A stretch of 44,994 nucleotides of DNA. Origin: VMSU01 sp031400755 (GTDB taxonomy: Bacteria > Desulfobacterota > Desulfobulbia > Desulfobulbales > VMSU01). This document shows, in pieces, positions 32,195-41,425 of this stretch (position 1 is the first letter of the stretch; each line of letters begins with the position of its first letter). The translations under genes were made by a program, and so were the position numbers. The stretch covers positions 1 through 44,994 of the forward strand of contig JANNQL010000117.1 of NCBI GenBank assembly GCA_031400755.1, given 5' to 3'. The notes under the pieces were generated by a model. It was not told where the DNA came from, searched no databases, and saw only the letters and a program-made list of their open reading frames with translations.

Positions 32195-33456
32195 ATGAGA
32201 GAAAGCCCCTGCGGTCTCTCTGCTTGGCTTGGATTGAAGCCCATATTCCTTAAGGCATAGGTGAAAGAAATAGGCAGCCAGTAGATAAACCAGAACTCCG
32301 AAAGATTATTCAAGACATACTTGCCATTGGTCAAAAGGCAAAGGATGCCATAACACAAGAGGACGCCCCAAATTTTATGGTCGTGGGGGCATTGTCTGAA
32401 GGACAGAGTGAGGCAGTATAACAAGTGCAACGTCACAAGAATGACGCCAACTAAACCGCCAAACCTGTAGACATCAATGATGAAATTATGGCTGTGTGTA
32501 TAAACTCCCTGATCAATGGTAACCTTTTTGTTGTCCTCTGAGACCCCCCGTCCCAAAAAGACGCTGTTTGATGTCTGCTTGAGCGATTCCTTCCAGATGG
32601 GGATACGTAAAGAGTAGCCCTGTGATGCCTCTTTGGAAAAAGTATTGTTTTCCCTGGTCAGGCCAGAATAAATTTTATGGTCAAGGCCTACGGCCATTGA
32701 AGCACTAATGCCAATGGCAAGAAAGCATAATACCGCGAGAATATTTCGTTTTTCTATTGCGGCGTGACGTTTGAGAAATAAAACGATCGGCAGGCAGAGA
32801 AGGAGGGCCAAGATAGGCCCCCGGCTGAAGGTTACCGCGAGCAGAGCGAGCTGTGGCGGCAGGACAAGAAACAACCATAAATAATTCAGCCTGCTTTGCG
32901 AATAAAAAACCCAGACGGTGCACAGTGCTGTTGCCCCCCACGTCCAGCCAACTCTTATCGGATTGGCATAGCGTCCGAGGCCGAAAATTGACCCTAATTC
33001 AGGCAGAAAGCGGGATGGTGTTTCAAAATTTGCCGGGAGGAATTTTATCAGGGCCAAGTACGCAACAACACAGGCGGCGAGCGACATGAGCAAAATAATT
33101 ATCTCCGGCAAGCGGGGGTAATTATTTAACACTATCCTTACGGTCAGCAGTAAAATAGTTATTGATAACACCTTTCTCAATTGTGGAAAGAGATCACTGG
33201 GCTGGGACCCTTCTCCCCATAAAACTGTTATGGCCAGGTAGAACAAGACTATTTCAGTGACGATGAATAAACGATCGTTAGCGTATGGTGCTAGATCAGA
33301 ATATGATGTCAATAGGAAGAGGATGAAAGGGATGATGACAAAATACAAATAGATATGTTCATGATTTCCTGGTGTGGGAGATAAGAAAAATCCCAAGATG
33401 AAAAGGATTAAGCCAAACGATAGGGTTTTGTTCAAAAATAAATTGATTTGGCCCAT
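32191..33456 (-). CDS. O-antigen ligase-like membrane protein
   Basis: A 421-residue polytopic protein with about ten to twelve membrane segments and the Wzy_C/WaaL pattern: a large periplasmic loop with SLRIPIWKESLKQ and FLGRGVSED...YTHSHNFIIDVYRFGGLVG, containing the conserved Arg and the His of the HSHN(F) motif. WaaL joins polyprenyl-linked O-antigen to the lipid A core in the periplasm. A Wzy polymerase is a possible alternative because the families share this fold. Context, among core transferases, favours the ligase. Confidence 0.8.
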   Translation of the reverse strand: MGQINLFLNKTLSFGLILFILGFFLSPTPGNHEHIYLYFVIIPFILFLLTSYSDLAPYANDRLFIVTEIVLFYLAITVLWGEGSQPSDLFPQLRKVLSITILLLTVRIVLNNYPRLPEIIILLMSLAACVVAYLALIKFLPANFETPSRFLPELGSIFGLGRYANPIRVGWTWGATALCTVWVFYSQSRLNYLWLFLVLPPQLALLAVTFSRGPILALLLCLPIVLFLKRHAAIEKRNILAVLCFLAIGISASMAVGLDHKIYSGLTRENNTFSKEASQGYSLRIPIWKESLKQTSNSVFLGRGVSEDNKKVTIDQGVYTHSHNFIIDVYRFGGLVGVILVTLHLLYCLTLSFRQCPHDHKIWGVLLCYGILCLLTNGKYVLNNLSEFWFIYWLPISFTYALRNMGFNPSQAERPQGLSLI

Positions 33457-33463
33457 GTATATG

Positions 33464-34576
33464 CTACATCCCGTTGATACAAGATAATAATTTCTTTTGA
33501 AAGTCGTGCCTGTTGAAATTTTTTATAAGTCGAAGGTAAAGGCCCTCTATGAGCAAGTTTTTTTGCGGTTGATCTATTGTTGCCATTTGAACAATGGATT
33601 CAGCAAGATCATGATAATCTCCCAGAGGCGAGAGAGGGTATCCACTTCCGAGCACTTCTCTTGCTCCGGTGCTGCTTGTTGCAACAATAGGAGTTTTAGC
33701 GGCCATCGCTTCTAAAAAAACTCTGCCAAATGGCTCTTCGATCGAGGACAAGACAAAGACATCAAAGGCTGGAATAACTTTCCAGGCCTCGTCTACCCTG
33801 CCGGCAAAGGTGACACTGCTGTCAAGGTGCATTTCTTGGCGCAGCTTTTCAAGCGCGGACTGTAAGTGGCCCTCTCCAACAATAACCAGATGTGCCATTG
33901 GCAGTCTTTTTTTTACCTCTGCGAAGGCCTTTAGCAGCGTTGGCAGGTCCTTAGCTTTCGACAAGCGGGAGATTGTCCCCACCACAAATTGGTTTTCTTG
34001 AAGATTAAAAAAGGTCCGGGCCTCTTGTCGAGAACATATCCTTTTTTCAATCAAATCGGAATCGACGCAATTGGCTATGGCTATAACCTCTTTGGGGGTG
34101 CCTCCCATCCTGGCGTTAAGAATATCCTGCTGGAGCGCTTCTGAAACCGCGATGATTTTATGTCCGCGCTTGAGGCACCATTTGCCGAGTAATTTTCTGG
34201 AGAGCGGCTTAAACGAGCCGAAGCGGTGAAAGACGCCAAACAATCTGAGTGAAGGGCAAAACAACCCGGCCAGCGCCGCGATTTTGAACGACTTATAGCG
34301 ATGGGCAAGAACCGTATCAACATGATTTTTTTGGCAAATTTCCCGTAGCTTGAAAACGCCTTGCAGGGCGAGGCCTTTCAAGGAACTTTTGTTCAAATTA
34401 AGAAAAATAATCTCATCGGCAGGCACCTGCCGCCTTATTGCCTGATTGTCAGGCCCGCATAAAAAAACAACAATTTTTGCATACTCCGCAGACGGGAATG
34501 CCTCAAGATATTCATTGCATGTGATTTCTAGGCCGGGATAGCCATAGCGTAGCTGCAAGAGAGTTTTTTTGTTCAC
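33464..34576 (-). CDS. Family 4 glycosyltransferase
   Basis: A 370-residue GT-B glycosyltransferase with an RLSKAKDLPTLLKAFAEV segment, LVIVGEGHLQSALEKL and VLSSIEEPFGRVFLEAMAAKTPIVATSSTG (the E-P-F-G-R-V-x-x-E-A motif of GT4). It starts with GTG at 34576; no strong Shine-Dalgarno is seen. It lies 7 bp upstream of the ligase gene in the same block. Substrate unknown; a core or O-unit hexosyl transfer is likely from context. Confidence 0.85.
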   Translation of the reverse strand: MNKKTLLQLRYGYPGLEITCNEYLEAFPSAEYAKIVVFLCGPDNQAIRRQVPADEIIFLNLNKSSLKGLALQGVFKLREICQKNHVDTVLAHRYKSFKIAALAGLFCPSLRLFGVFHRFGSFKPLSRKLLGKWCLKRGHKIIAVSEALQQDILNARMGGTPKEVIAIANCVDSDLIEKRICSRQEARTFFNLQENQFVVGTISRLSKAKDLPTLLKAFAEVKKRLPMAHLVIVGEGHLQSALEKLRQEMHLDSSVTFAGRVDEAWKVIPAFDVFVLSSIEEPFGRVFLEAMAAKTPIVATSSTGAREVLGSGYPLSPLGDYHDLAESIVQMATIDQPQKNLLIEGLYLRLIKNFNRHDFQKKLLSCINGM

Positions 34577-34692
34577 GGCTTGCGAATTTTAGGAAGGTAT
34601 TGGGAAAGGCCAGGGGTGCTTAGTTCGGCCCCGATAACTCGGCAACTCATGGTGCAACGCTCCATCTAGCGCAACAAAATTTCAGCCTACTG

Positions 34693-35841
34693 CTACGTCC
34701 ACTTAGCACCTCTAAAAATTCTATGCTGATGGATGTTCGCTTTGTACTTCAACACATATTGCATCATTTCCGCCAAGACCTGTTCAGTCAACAGGTTGGG
34801 CTGAAGTCCGAGTTCGAGTAGCCCCGTATGTTCCGGATGGTAATAATGCTCTTCAAGTTCCTTGCGAGGATTTTCCAGATTCTGGATGGTGACATTGATG
34901 CCAAGATGCCTACCTGCATCCTTGACCTTCAGGGCCAGATCGTTGACGCTGAAGGTTTCAGTAAATTGGTTGAAGATGCGGAGCTGACCTTTGTCGGGGG
35001 GATTTTCCAGCGCCAGCCGCACGCAGTTTAAGGTATCTTTTATATTAAGATATCCTCTTGTTTGACCGCCTTTGCCATATACCGTCAAAGGGTAACCGGC
35101 AACGGCCTGAACAACAAAACGATTGAGTACGGTCCCGAACAGTTCGTCATAATTAAAAAAGGGCTGTAGCTCCTCGTGGTGAGCAGACTCGTCAGTGAAA
35201 ATACCATAGACAGGCCCCTGCATCAAATCTGACACCCGCAGGTCCCACATTCGGACATAGAACCAGAGCAAGTCGGTATCCATAATCTTGGTAGTATGGT
35301 ACAGGCTGCCTGCCTGACGAGGATAAAGAAATTTGTCGCGGCGGCCTTTATGCTCAATGTCTATCCAGCCCTCTTCAATATCTATGTTGGGCGTACCGTA
35401 TTCGCCCATGGTGCCGAGTTTAACAATGTGTGTGTCGGGGCAAAACTCTCGTACGGCGAAAATAACATTGGCGGTCACTTCCAGATTGTTTTGCAAGGTA
35501 AGTGAGGCTGTTTCCCGCCGGAGCATTGAGTATGGGGCAGAAGGTTGCTCCGCATAATGGACAATTGCTTCGGGCTGAACATCCTGGAAAAGTTGAGCCA
35601 GAAAAGACCAGTCTCTCAGGTCGCCGATATAGGTCCGAATGGAATATCCTGAAACATCTCTCCACAAGAGAACCCTCTCGTGAAGGTTGGGGACGGCAAA
35701 GAGTGGTTCAACATCCTCTTCGCGGACCACGCGTCTTCGCAAATAGTTATCCGCAACCGTAACTTCATGGCCTTGAGAGGACAGGTGCATCGCTGTCGGC
35801 CAACCAAGATAGCCATCACCACCAAGAATTAGGACGCGCAT
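34693..35841 (-). CDS. UDP-sulfoquinovose synthase-like NAD-dependent sugar epimerase (SQD1 family)
   Basis: A 382-residue extended short-chain dehydrogenase. The NAD site is GGDGYLG (8-13 region) and the active-site set is Thr144, Tyr181 and Lys185 (YHTTK). The strongly conserved SQD1-type block TMGEYGTPNIDIEEG (144-158) and GGQTRGYLNIKDTLNCV point to UDP-sulfoquinovose synthase, which makes UDP-sulfoquinovose from UDP-glucose and sulfite. In plants and phototrophs it serves sulfolipid; here it is among O-antigen genes, with no sulfolipid glycosyltransferase of the SqdX type recognised. A sulfosugar in LPS is therefore inferred, and another nucleotide-sugar reaction remains possible. It lies 9 bp downstream of the dehydratase gene. 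Confidence 0.82.
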   Translation of the reverse strand: MRVLILGGDGYLGWPTAMHLSSQGHEVTVADNYLRRRVVREEDVEPLFAVPNLHERVLLWRDVSGYSIRTYIGDLRDWSFLAQLFQDVQPEAIVHYAEQPSAPYSMLRRETASLTLQNNLEVTANVIFAVREFCPDTHIVKLGTMGEYGTPNIDIEEGWIDIEHKGRRDKFLYPRQAGSLYHTTKIMDTDLLWFYVRMWDLRVSDLMQGPVYGIFTDESAHHEELQPFFNYDELFGTVLNRFVVQAVAGYPLTVYGKGGQTRGYLNIKDTLNCVRLALENPPDKGQLRIFNQFTETFSVNDLALKVKDAGRHLGINVTIQNLENPRKELEEHYYHPEHTGLLELGLQPNLLTEQVLAEMMQYVLKYKANIHQHRIFRGAKWT

Positions 35842-35850
35842 TGCTCTCCC

Positions 35851-36927
35851 TTAATGCTCAACAGTTTGCAGCAGATTGTTTTCGATCAGGAAATCACGCA
35901 ATAAATCAAGGCTTAAGGTAGGTTCGCCCGAAGAAATATACTGATTTTGTACAGACTGCGAGATGATGTCGGGATACGTATACAATATTTCGCGATAAAT
36001 ATCCCTAAACGCCGGCAGCACCGTAAAATACTTGGCCAGTTCAAGAGCGCGGCGGGTCTCCTCTAAACTCATCAACTCTTCATACATTTTTTCGCCCGGC
36101 TTGGCCCCGATAGTGACAATTTCAATCTCATCCGGGCGTTTGCCAAATTGTGGCGCCATTTCATTGATCATGACCTGCGCCAAGTCCTTGATCTTGACGA
36201 CTGGCATCTTGGTGATGAAGACCTCGCCGCCATGGGCAAGGGTTGCCGAGTCGATGACAAGTCGCACCGCCTCCTGGTTGCTCATGATGAAGCGAGTCAT
36301 GTCGGGATGGGTGAGGGTGACCGGCCCCCCTTTTTTTATCTGAGCGGCAAAGATGGGAGTAACTGAACCTCGTGAGCCCAGGACGTTGCCAAAGCGGGTG
36401 GAGGCGAAAATGGGTGCGGCGCCTTTACCGGAATAGGTGCTGTTGGCAGCCGTCATCAGCCGCTCGCCCATAAGTTTTGTGGTTCCCATGACGTTGGTGG
36501 GATTGACGGCCTTATCGGAGCTGGTGAAGATCACCTTTTTTACACCGCATTCGCAAGCGGCATAGATGACATTCTGCACACCGATGATATTGGTCTGCAC
36601 CGCCTCAAAGGGGGAACGCTCACAGAGAATCACATGCTTGAAGGCAGCGACATGGAAAACGATATCAACGCCTTTCATCTTCCGGCAAAGTTTATCGCGG
36701 TCGCGGACATCCCCGAGAAAAAAGCTGGCTCGACGGTCGTCAAGAAAGCGCTGCTCCAGAAAAAAAAGCTCGCTCTCATTATTATCCAGCGCAATCACCT
36801 GCGCTGGCTCCCATGGACCTTCCAGCAGTTGGCGGATCAATTCCGATCCGACCGTGCCACAGGCGCCGGTGACGAGAACCCGTTTATTTTTTATAGAATC
36901 TATCATCAGTTGTTGAAAAAATTTCAT
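35851..36927 (-). CDS. UDP-N-acetylhexosamine 4,6-dehydratase-like (PseB/FlaA1/LegB type)
   Basis: A short-chain dehydrogenase of about 358 residues. It has TGACGTVGSELIRQ for NAD binding, the dyad SSDKAVNPTNVMGTTK (Asp-Lys with Met in place of the usual Tyr, as in the FlaA1/CapD short type) and EKMYEEL. Such enzymes start the pathways to pseudaminic, legionaminic and other deoxyamino sugars, which fits the NeuB and NeuC-type genes at 42.9-45 kb. I suggest the ATG at 36925-36927; the frame extends to a TTG at 36939, and a second ATG is at 36906, so the start is uncertain. Inverting or retaining specificity cannot be told. Confidence 0.85.
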   Translation of the reverse strand: MKFFQQLMIDSIKNKRVLVTGACGTVGSELIRQLLEGPWEPAQVIALDNNESELFFLEQRFLDDRRASFFLGDVRDRDKLCRKMKGVDIVFHVAAFKHVILCERSPFEAVQTNIIGVQNVIYAACECGVKKVIFTSSDKAVNPTNVMGTTKLMGERLMTAANSTYSGKGAAPIFASTRFGNVLGSRGSVTPIFAAQIKKGGPVTLTHPDMTRFIMSNQEAVRLVIDSATLAHGGEVFITKMPVVKIKDLAQVMINEMAPQFGKRPDEIEIVTIGAKPGEKMYEELMSLEETRRALELAKYFTVLPAFRDIYREILYTYPDIISQSVQNQYISSGEPTLSLDLLRDFLIENNLLQTVEH

Positions 36928-36991
36928 TATTCGGAGCAAGCGACACTATCCGACGATTAGGTCGCTAGTTACTAAAAATGCACCTTTCAGT

Positions 36992-37042
36992 CAAATGGTA
37001 TTTCTTCCTTCACTTCCGTAACTGCGGGGAGAAAACCATTTG
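36992..37042. repeat. Imperfect inverted repeat between waaC and the dehydratase gene
   Basis: CAAATGGT (36992-36999) and ACCATTTG (37035-37042) pair perfectly, and after one bulged base TTTCT (37001-37005) and AGAAA (37030-37034) extend the stem. It could be an mRNA-processing or partial-termination hairpin inside the block; no T-run follows on the minus strand. Confidence 0.4.
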
Positions 37043-37057
37043 GTAGTCAGTAGGTAG

Positions 37058-38074
37058 TTACGATAATTTTTGATTTATGACGGAAAGCACATGGTCTACG
37101 CTTAAGTCCTCCATGCACCGCCAATGCTCGCATGGCTTCCATCTATAACAAGGGGCGCAGGAAATATCTGTTTTGATGACCGTATGTATTGGACCGTAGG
37201 GGCCGGTTCTCTGTGGATTAGCCGGTCCGAACAGGGCAAAGACCGGTACCTGAAAGGCGGCCGCAATATGCATGGGGCCAGTGTCGTTTGAGATGAAAAA
37301 TCGGGCCTTCTTGATGACTGCCAAGAGTTCCAGAAGCGAGGTTTCTCCAGCCAGGGATATGGCGTTGCCTTGGGAAACGGCAATGACCTCTGCGGCAATG
37401 GCGGCGTCTCCTTTGCCGCAGACGACCACCGCAGGTAACGCCAGCTTTGCCGCCAGCTCGCCAAACCGCCTGGCCGGCCAGCGATTTGCCTCTTTTCCTG
37501 CCGAGGGCGCGATAACCGCATATTCGCTTGGCAGGGAGCGACATATCGGAGGATTGAGATCAAAAGCGGGCATCGGATATTGGATGTCGTTCACTGGGCA
37601 GCCCATCGCCTTGGCAATTTGCAGATAGCGGTCAATGGCGTGATGCTCCATGTCCCCTTTTATTTTATGGGTATAAAAAAAGGGACTGCCCTCGTCAGAT
37701 TCGGCAAAGCCGATTTTTATTGGGGCCTTGGAGGCAAAGGTAAGCAGACCGCTCCTGAGCAATCCGGAAAGATCAACGCAGACATCATATCGCTCCCGGC
37801 CCAGACCTGTATAGAGGTCACGGACTTCGCGAAGAGTGTCGCTGAAATAGGCCATGGTCTTCCACGAATCCTTGTTGATCACCCATAGCTTGCCGATAAG
37901 GGGGTGGTTTTCCAGAAGGACGTGGAGGCCCTTAGCCACAACCCAGTGGATCTCTGTTTGGGAGAAATGCGCCTTGATCGCTGCCAGAAAAGGGAGGCTG
38001 TGGATAATGTCCCCCAAGGAGCTCGGTTTAATGATGAGCATCTTTTCCGGGGGGCTGACAAAGTCAATGTTCAT
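37058..38074 (-). CDS. waaC: LPS heptosyltransferase I-like (GT9)
   Basis: A 338-residue GT9 enzyme that adds the first L-glycero-D-manno-heptose to Kdo. The N-terminal MLIIKPSSLGDIIHSLPFLAA is characteristic of WaaC (SSLGDVIHTLPAL type), and SNDTGPMHIAAAF and FALFGPANPQRTGPYG are the usual donor-binding motifs; ANRWPARRFGELA is also typical. A cluster of cysteines near the end (CAPCYRWKPCEHWRCM) mirrors the WaaF protein encoded at 23510. It is the first gene of the leftward block and is divergent from msbA, with a 120-bp shared intergenic region. Confidence 0.92.
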   Translation of the reverse strand: MNIDFVSPPEKMLIIKPSSLGDIIHSLPFLAAIKAHFSQTEIHWVVAKGLHVLLENHPLIGKLWVINKDSWKTMAYFSDTLREVRDLYTGLGRERYDVCVDLSGLLRSGLLTFASKAPIKIGFAESDEGSPFFYTHKIKGDMEHHAIDRYLQIAKAMGCPVNDIQYPMPAFDLNPPICRSLPSEYAVIAPSAGKEANRWPARRFGELAAKLALPAVVVCGKGDAAIAAEVIAVSQGNAISLAGETSLLELLAVIKKARFFISNDTGPMHIAAAFQVPVFALFGPANPQRTGPYGPIHTVIKTDISCAPCYRWKPCEHWRCMEDLSVDHVLSVINQKLS

Positions 38075-38110
38075 CCGCTATCACTCTTAAAGGTTCCGAG
38101 CCCTAAACAT

Positions 38111-38139
38111 TTGCCTTTTTGTCAGAATTAGCCTATAGT
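38111..38139 (+). promoter_or_regulatory. Candidate sigma-70 promoter for msbA
   Basis: TTGCCT (38111-38116) and TATAGT (38134-38139) are separated by 17 bp, matching 4/6 and 5/6 consensus bases, 55 bp before the msbA ATG. It is in the intergenic region shared with divergent waaC. Visual match only. Confidence 0.4.
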
Positions 38140-38194
38140 ACGCGGCTTCATCCGTCCGTCCTCTCATTGTTTTACGTTCAATTGTGAAAGACAT

Positions 38195-39946
38195 ATGTCC
38201 CCTCACTCAAAAAAAAATATACAGCATCCAGACCTCTATAAGCGCCTTTATGCTATGACCAAGGAGTATCGCAGGAAGCTCCTGATCGCCATGCTGTGCA
38301 TGGTGGCGGTTGCCGGCCTGTCTTCGCTCCAGGCCTTTATGGTCAAGCCCCTGCTTGATGAAATATTTTTTAATAAAAATAAATTCATGTTGGCCATGTT
38401 GCCCTTTGCCATCATTGGTATCTTTCTGGTCAAGGGCATCTTTTATTATAACTACTCCTATCTAATGGATTTTGTCGGGCAAAGCATTATTAAAACGATG
38501 CGTGTCCGTCTTTTTGAGCACCTGCAATCCATGCAGATCACCTTTTTTTACAAGACGTCCCCCGGCGAAATCATCTCCCGGATCATGAACGATGTGGCGC
38601 TTATCCAGAATTCTGTGTCAAAGGCCTTGATCGGCACCTTAAAAGACCTATTTCAGGTGATCGGCCTTATCGGCGTTATTTTCTACCAGGACTGGAAGCT
38701 GGCGTTGATCTCTCTTTTTTTTCTGCCCATGGCCTGCTACCCGATCATCACCTTTGGTCGGAAGTACCGACGACTGAGCATCAAGGCCCAAAAACTCCGT
38801 GCCGAAGTCTCTTCCATTCTGCATGAATCAATCGTCGGCGCCCGCATCGTCAAGGCCTTTTGCATGGAAGAGCGGGAGACAGCGCGATTTTCTGTGAAAA
38901 TTGATGACCTATTTCAAAGTCTAATGCGAGATGTCAGGGCGAGCAGCCTGTCGCACCCGATCATGGAAATGATGGGGGGCGTGGGGGTTGCTTTAATCGT
39001 CTGGTATGGCGGGGCAAAGGTGATTAGCGGAGAGTCGACCCCAGGGACCTTTTTTTCTTTTCTCACGGCGTTGATCATGATTTATGACCCGATCAAAGAG
39101 GTAAGCAAGGTCAATAACGCCCTGCAGAAAGGCTTGGCCGCCTGTATACGGGTTTTTGAGCTTCTTGACCTCAAACCGACCATTGTCGATGCGCCTGATG
39201 CGAAAACGCTGGGAGATGAAATTCAAAGCATCGAATTTAAGGATGTGCATTTTGGCTACGACCAAAATAATCCTGATGTGCTCAAAAAAATTAATCTCAT
39301 GGTCAGGGCTGATGAGGTTGTGGCCTTGGTCGGGCCGAGCGGTGCAGGCAAAACAACCCTGGTCAACCTGATCCCCCGTTTCTTTGACGTGACCGGCGGC
39401 TCCATTCTTATCAATGGCGAGGATATCAGGCAGCTTACCATCAAGTCGCTCAGGGGGAAAATGAGTCTGGTGACCCAGGATACCATCCTGTTCAACGACA
39501 CGGTTAAGAACAATATTGCCTATGGCCGGCCGGATTGCACCGAAGAGGAAGTACGAGCAGCAGCCGAAGCGGCCTATGCCACTGAATTTATCAACAAGCT
39601 GCCCGAGGGCTTTGATACGGAGATTGGTGAGGCAGGAGCGAAACTCTCCGGCGGCCAGAGGCAGCGACTCTCAATAGCCCGTGCCCTCCTGAATAATACC
39701 CCCCTCTTGATTCTGGATGAGGCGACCTCCGCCCTCGACACGGAATCAGAGCAGATGGTGCAAAAGGCCTTGAACAATCTGATGCAAAACAGAACGACCT
39801 TTGTCATCGCCCACCGCCTGTCAACCATAAAGAGGGCGGACCGAATCCTGGTGTTTGAAAAGGGCAAGATTGTCGAAACCGGGAGCCATGACACCCTTCT
39901 GGAGCAGGGCGGTCTGTACAACAGACTCTATACCTTGCAGAGTTAG
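38195..39946 (+). CDS. msbA: Lipid A export ABC transporter (MsbA-type)
   Basis: A 583-residue half transporter with an N-terminal six-helix membrane domain (about 30-330) and a C-terminal nucleotide-binding domain. It has Walker A GPSGAGKTT (about 380-388), the signature LSGGQRQR (about 485), Walker B LLILDEATSALDTESE and the switch His in IAHRLST. Length equals that of E. coli MsbA, which flips lipid A-core across the inner membrane. A role in LPS export is supported by the surrounding core genes. It starts a rightward run with 9 bp to the next gene. Confidence 0.95.
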   Translation: MSPHSKKNIQHPDLYKRLYAMTKEYRRKLLIAMLCMVAVAGLSSLQAFMVKPLLDEIFFNKNKFMLAMLPFAIIGIFLVKGIFYYNYSYLMDFVGQSIIKTMRVRLFEHLQSMQITFFYKTSPGEIISRIMNDVALIQNSVSKALIGTLKDLFQVIGLIGVIFYQDWKLALISLFFLPMACYPIITFGRKYRRLSIKAQKLRAEVSSILHESIVGARIVKAFCMEERETARFSVKIDDLFQSLMRDVRASSLSHPIMEMMGGVGVALIVWYGGAKVISGESTPGTFFSFLTALIMIYDPIKEVSKVNNALQKGLAACIRVFELLDLKPTIVDAPDAKTLGDEIQSIEFKDVHFGYDQNNPDVLKKINLMVRADEVVALVGPSGAGKTTLVNLIPRFFDVTGGSILINGEDIRQLTIKSLRGKMSLVTQDTILFNDTVKNNIAYGRPDCTEEEVRAAAEAAYATEFINKLPEGFDTEIGEAGAKLSGGQRQRLSIARALLNNTPLLILDEATSALDTESEQMVQKALNNLMQNRTTFVIAHRLSTIKRADRILVFEKGKIVETGSHDTLLEQGGLYNRLYTLQS

Positions 39947-39955
39947 AGGGGGGCT

Positions 39956-41425
39956 ATGAGTAATTCTAGCTGCAAGCCAGCAAGTACCCCCCCCCGCCGC
40001 CTTCTTTTTGTCCTGCCCAACCGTTTCGCCTCAAGAAATATCCTGACCAGCGATATCCCTGCTATTTTATCAGAGACGGCAGACCGCGCGCTCACCTTTG
40101 TCTCGCTATTTCCCGATGACGAGCAGAGGGTACTCTCCTTCAATAAAAAGAACCTCGTCTGGCGTCACCTTGCCGCGCCGGAAAAGGCCTCACATCTTCC
40201 TTTTTTCGTGGGACTGAAGTATGCAGCGATGAACATGGTCTATGGCCTCGTCCATCTTCTACTGCTTAAAAAGGCCGGTCATAATGCCCTGTTCTATCGT
40301 TTTCATAGACTTCACAATCTCTTTATCCATTGGTGGTGGGTAGCCAGGAAAAAAGATTCTGCCGCTACCCTGGACGGGGAGGTGCAAAAAAAACTTATCG
40401 ATCCGGCGCTGGCCTGGCCCTTCCCCAACAGCAGGGCCTTTTTTCCCCTGTTGCAGCGGCTTCGTTTCTGGCAATGGGCAAGTAATCCCAGGGTAGAGGC
40501 ATTTTTTGAGAAAAATCGGTTTGATCTGGTCGTGTTCAACTTTGTGCAGACGTCGCCCATCTTCCCCTATATTATCGCCGCCAAGCGTCGCGGCGTAAAG
40601 ACCGTCGGCATTGTCGGCAGTTGGGACAATCCGACCACCAAGGGGCCATTATATCCTTGCCAGCGCTATATCGTCCAGAATCGATACATGGCGGACATGC
40701 TCAAAAAATATCATGATATTGATGAAAATATGGTCACCATCGTTGGTTGGCCGCAGATGGACATCTACAAGAAGCCCGGCATCATTGAAGGCCGTGAACA
40801 ATTCCTGTCCGCCATGGGCCTTGCCCCCGGTTGCCGCCTTCTGGTGTTTGGTGCCTCCACCAAGCGGTTTGGCGGCCATGAGCCCAGTGTCTTGCGGTAT
40901 ATTCTCCGCCAGATGGAGGCCGGGGTCTATGGCCCGGAGATCGCCATGGTAATCCGGGCCCATCCCGGCGACCACAATTGGCAGGAGAGGCTTGCCGAAT
41001 TTCAGGGGTTGGACCAGGTGATCGTCGAGCCCCCAAACTACACAGACCGCGTCCATCTGACCAATCTGCTTTGTCACGCAGATCTAGTCATGTCAACCGC
41101 CGGCACCATATGCCTGGATGCCGTTGCCTTTGACACCTGTGCCATCAGCATCGCTTTTGATGGAGAGGCGCGGTTAACTCCCAGCGAAGGGGCCGCCATC
41201 TTTTACCAATCGGAACACTATTCGTCGGTCATTAAGACAGGCGGCACCCGTCTCGTTGAGAGCTTTGCCGATCTTGACCAGGCGATCATCAACTATCTGA
41301 GTGACCCACAGCAAGACGCTGATAAACGTAAGGCCCTGCGCGCCTTACACCTGGAACCATTTGACGGCAAGGCTGGAGAACGCTTGGTCCATACTATCCT
41401 CGGCGGCTCATACCCTCATGGCTGA
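39956..41425 (+). CDS. GT-B-fold-like surface polysaccharide protein, paralog 1
   Basis: A 489-residue protein of unknown activity. The first 30 residues lead into RLLFVLPNRFASRNILTSD, and the C-terminal half has the look of a GT-B glycosyltransferase or glycerophosphotransferase: FNFVQTSPIFPYIIAAKRRG, VGSWDNPTTKGPL, QNRYMADML, GWPQMDIY, AMVIRAHPGD and STAGTICLDAVAFDTCAIS. These mark a nucleotide-binding C-lobe with HPGD and SxAGT. It is closely paralogous to the next gene. It lies 9 bp after msbA and overlaps the following gene by 8 bp. I do not know a characterised member; transfer of a sugar or polyol phosphate to lipid A-core is an inference from context. Confidence 0.72.
   Translation: MSNSSCKPASTPPRRLLFVLPNRFASRNILTSDIPAILSETADRALTFVSLFPDDEQRVLSFNKKNLVWRHLAAPEKASHLPFFVGLKYAAMNMVYGLVHLLLLKKAGHNALFYRFHRLHNLFIHWWWVARKKDSAATLDGEVQKKLIDPALAWPFPNSRAFFPLLQRLRFWQWASNPRVEAFFEKNRFDLVVFNFVQTSPIFPYIIAAKRRGVKTVGIVGSWDNPTTKGPLYPCQRYIVQNRYMADMLKKYHDIDENMVTIVGWPQMDIYKKPGIIEGREQFLSAMGLAPGCRLLVFGASTKRFGGHEPSVLRYILRQMEAGVYGPEIAMVIRAHPGDHNWQERLAEFQGLDQVIVEPPNYTDRVHLTNLLCHADLVMSTAGTICLDAVAFDTCAISIAFDGEARLTPSEGAAIFYQSEHYSSVIKTGGTRLVESFADLDQAIINYLSDPQQDADKRKALRALHLEPFDGKAGERLVHTILGGSYPHG

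Noticed and set aside
41301..41417. 39-residue upstream extension of GT-B-like paralog 2
   Set aside because: It lies inside paralog 1 in another frame, and alignment of the two paralogs begins after the ATG at 41418.
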